A model generated the notes under the pieces. That model searched no databases. It was given only the letters and a program-made list of their open reading frames with translations, and had not been told where the DNA came from. From NCBI GenBank assembly GCA_022447185.1, contig JAKVAY010000040.1, forward strand, positions 69,084 to 133,083: a DNA stretch of 64,000 nt. The letters run 5' to 3'. The position numbers and the translations under genes were made by a program. This document shows positions 62,164 to 64,000 of this stretch, piece after piece; the stretch's first letter is position 1, and the number at the start of each line of letters is the position of its first letter. This stretch comes from Fuerstiella sp. (lineage in GTDB: Bacteria; Planctomycetota; Planctomycetia; Planctomycetales; Planctomycetaceae).

Positions 62164-62685
62164 ATGAGTACTGCAGATGTCACAACGTACTACCTTGAGA
62201 TGCTGACTCACCATCAACGAAACATTCCGACACCATCCGAGCAGGTCACCGTGACAACGATCGAAACTCCGACGGTTCGTTACTATCGCTTTCTCTATGA
62301 TGCAGTCGGCCGCGAATACAACTGGATCTTAAGAAACAAACTCAACGATACAGCCCTTGCAACAGTTCTTGAAGATCCACACAACGATCTGTTGGTATTA
62401 TCCGTGAACGGTTCTCCGGCCGGTTTTGCGGATCTCATTCAACATGAGAAAAACGAGATTGAACTGCTCTATTTCGGACTTATGCCGGAATTCATCGGAC
62501 GCGGTCTCGGAACCTGGTTTCTGCAGCAGACAGTCGACAAAACATGGATCCGGCATCCACAGCGATTGTGGCTGCACACCTGCACACTTGATCATCCCGC
62601 GGCACTGAAGACATACCTGAACGCCGGATTTCGGAAGTACAAAGAGGAAACAAAGCGAGGAACACGCAACGAGCTTCCAACCTGA
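62164..62685 (+). CDS. GNAT family N-acetyltransferase
   Basis: 173 residues from ATG at 62164; an in-frame ATG at 62011 would add 51 residues without fold features. The core acetyl-CoA motif is LYFGLMPEFIGRGLGTWFLQ, with the (R/Q)xxGxG-type loop in IGRGLG. The end HTCTLDHPAALKTYLNAGF matches the fold. It transfers an acetyl group to an amine of an unknown small molecule or protein in the cytoplasm. It follows the dehydratase-like gene by 180 bp on the same strand, without clear coupling. Confidence 0.85.
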   Translation: MSTADVTTYYLEMLTHHQRNIPTPSEQVTVTTIETPTVRYYRFLYDAVGREYNWILRNKLNDTALATVLEDPHNDLLVLSVNGSPAGFADLIQHEKNEIELLYFGLMPEFIGRGLGTWFLQQTVDKTWIRHPQRLWLHTCTLDHPAALKTYLNAGFRKYKEETKRGTRNELPT

Positions 62686-62858
62686 ACGAATCAACCGCAA
62701 CGTGTCCGAGACAGTCGACGCCACATCCCGGCCTTCACACTCTTCCTGGCATCGTCGTGAAATTCCAGGCCCCACGACTTGATCGCGTCCCGTGGACGCT
62801 CACATTACCATGGCGTTTCGTTTCATCTGAAACCACACCTGCAATGGAGCACTGACAA

Positions 62859-64000
62859 ATGAGATCGTTTGGTTACTTGTGCATCAGCATGACGATGACT
62901 GTACCACCACAAGTGTGTTTTGCTGCAGATCAGCCTGTTGCGAAGTCCATCGAATTGCCAGTTCTGTGCCGGGGGCACTATCACTCCGAAGCTGAAGCAG
63001 TCCTGCAACTCAAACGAATGGCAGCAACGTATTCGAATCTGGAAGAATGGAAACAGCGTGCGGCACGTGTCCGCAAACAGATTCTGGTCGGTACGAAACT
63101 TGATCCCCTGCCGGAACGAACCCCACTGAATTCAATCATCCACAGAAAGCGTGTTTACCACGGATACTCAGTGGAATCTGCTGCGTTTGAGGCACGACCA
63201 GGGTTCTTTGTTTACGGAAACCTCTATCGTCCGACGGCAAAAAAAGGACCACGACCCGGAATTCTTTGTCCGCATGGACATGCCACCGGCCCCGAAGGCG
63301 GACGGCTCCGCCCGAATCAGCAACATCGCTGTGCGACTCTGGCTCGAATGGGGGCCGTCGTGTTCTCCTACGACATGATTGGTTTTGGAGACTCGCAACA
63401 CAATGGCTGGAACCACGGTCACAATCAGGCATTGACACTGCAGACCTGGAGCAGCATTCGAGCACTGGACTTCCTTCAGTCACTTGCCGATGTCGATGAC
63501 GATCAGATTGGAGTGACCGGATGTTCGGGAGGAGGCACACAGACGTTTCTGCTGACCGCAATCGACAACCGGGTCAAAGTCGCCGTTCCCGTTGTCATGG
63601 TTTCCGCACATTTCTTTGGTGGTTGTCATTGTGAGAGTGGTATGCCAATTCACAAAACGGCAGATCTGGAAACCAACAACGCTGAAATAGCAGCATTGAC
63701 GGCTCCACGTCCACTGCTGCTGGTGTCAGTCGGCGGGGACTGGACGAAGAATAACCCAAAAGTCGAGTACCCGTATATTCGTAACATCTATCGCCTGTTT
63801 GAGCATACGGCCCGTGTCGACAATGTTCATTTCGCCGACGAAGGTCATGGATATCAGACCTCTAAACGACAGGCGATGTACCCGTTTATGGTTCAGCACC
63901 TGGGTCTCGATGCATCCGGTGTCCTGGATTCGGACTCTGGTTTCTTTAACGAGACGGGAACGACACTGGAACGCCCGGAACAAATGCGAGTCTTCAATGA
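62859..64000 (+). CDS. Exported alpha/beta hydrolase (acetyl-xylan-esterase/dienelactone-like), 3' end outside window
   Basis: The frame opens with ATG at 62859 and runs past the window end, so only the first 380 residues are visible. A leader (LCISMTMTVPPQVCFAADQ) ends near residue 24. The hydrolase core has the oxyanion region GILCPHGHATGPEGG and the nucleophile elbow GVTGCSGGGTQ (S223). The acid is probably D294 in VGGDW, and the histidine is H330 in EGHGYQ. So the full catalytic triad is visible. It is likely a secreted esterase for plant or algal polysaccharide decorations, but the family is broad. A normal domain would end here, and the frame continues with a further region. Confidence 0.85.
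   Translation, partial: MRSFGYLCISMTMTVPPQVCFAADQPVAKSIELPVLCRGHYHSEAEAVLQLKRMAATYSNLEEWKQRAARVRKQILVGTKLDPLPERTPLNSIIHRKRVYHGYSVESAAFEARPGFFVYGNLYRPTAKKGPRPGILCPHGHATGPEGGRLRPNQQHRCATLARMGAVVFSYDMIGFGDSQHNGWNHGHNQALTLQTWSSIRALDFLQSLADVDDDQIGVTGCSGGGTQTFLLTAIDNRVKVAVPVVMVSAHFFGGCHCESGMPIHKTADLETNNAEIAALTAPRPLLLVSVGGDWTKNNPKVEYPYIRNIYRLFEHTARVDNVHFADEGHGYQTSKRQAMYPFMVQHLGLDASGVLDSDSGFFNETGTTLERPEQMRVFN

Overview
The window reads like a chromosomal segment of a planctomycete (phylum Planctomycetota). I infer this from protein style, not from a database hit. The signs are: two single-span coiled-coil proteins next to a MotA/TolQ/ExbB channel, with the membrane motifs PFLAVLVCTMGALILLL and FLDIIANIVGILIIL; a 2003-residue secreted TPR protein; an MJ0042-type zinc finger on a membrane-anchored protein; an FHA-GAF-SpoIIE phosphatase; many lone genes with long spacers and few real operons. 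There are no phage, IS, CRISPR, rRNA or tRNA features that I can recognise. The content is mostly housekeeping plus lineage-specific hypothetical genes.

Layout. 1-6.5 kb: the 3' end of a zinc metalloprotease, a polytopic GT-C-like protein on the minus strand, then a plus-strand methyltransferase / GT2 glycosyltransferase pair (ATGA overlap) and a UDP-glucose 6-dehydrogenase, which suggests polysaccharide or lipid-linked sugar synthesis. 6.5-9 kb: der and rlmN in a minus-strand operon. 9.2-10.7 kb: a fused SCO1-DUF420 cytochrome oxidase assembly protein. 11-16 kb (minus): a QueD-like/CitG-like pair with a GTGA overlap (possible pterin cofactor pathway), an alkaline phosphatase superfamily enzyme and ilvD. 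16-21.3 kb (minus): a motor-like operon with an ExbB/MotA channel and two divergent ExbD-like partners, preceded by a small unknown ORF. 21.7-31.8 kb: an SH3-TPR protein, a zinc finger/STN-like protein, peptide deformylase and the giant TPR protein.

32-36.6 kb: aldehyde dehydrogenase, Gfo/Idh/MocA oxidoreductase and a glucuronate-isomerase-like protein, probably sugar or sugar-acid catabolism. 36.8-45 kb: FHA-GAF-SpoIIE phosphatase, two paralogous small DRR/SLGY proteins, gpsA, a TPR lipoprotein with a (GT)14 microsatellite upstream, a VanZ-like protein and an SH3-like secreted protein. 45-51.6 kb: a membrane protein, a MacB/LolCDE-type ABC pair with a His-rich loop, a PQQ-dependent sugar dehydrogenase, a probable frameshifted small gene and a PA0069-type radical SAM protein. 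52-56 kb (minus): SDR, CNNM/CorC-type CBS protein with a nine-base G tract before its start, LapA-like protein and HpaI-type aldolase. 56.6-64 kb: a YiiX-like cysteine hydrolase, a repeat protein, a cupin, a galactonate-dehydratase-like enolase superfamily member with a Tat-like leader, a GNAT acetyltransferase and the start of an exported alpha/beta hydrolase that runs off the end.

The strongest candidate for an under-described system is the 16-21.3 kb motor-like operon. In it one ExbD-like partner keeps the proton-relay aspartate position and the other replaces it with alanine. Several small ORFs with poor or missing start codons (about 21.3, 50.3, 52.1 and 60.6 kb) look protein-like and may be decayed or non-canonically started genes.
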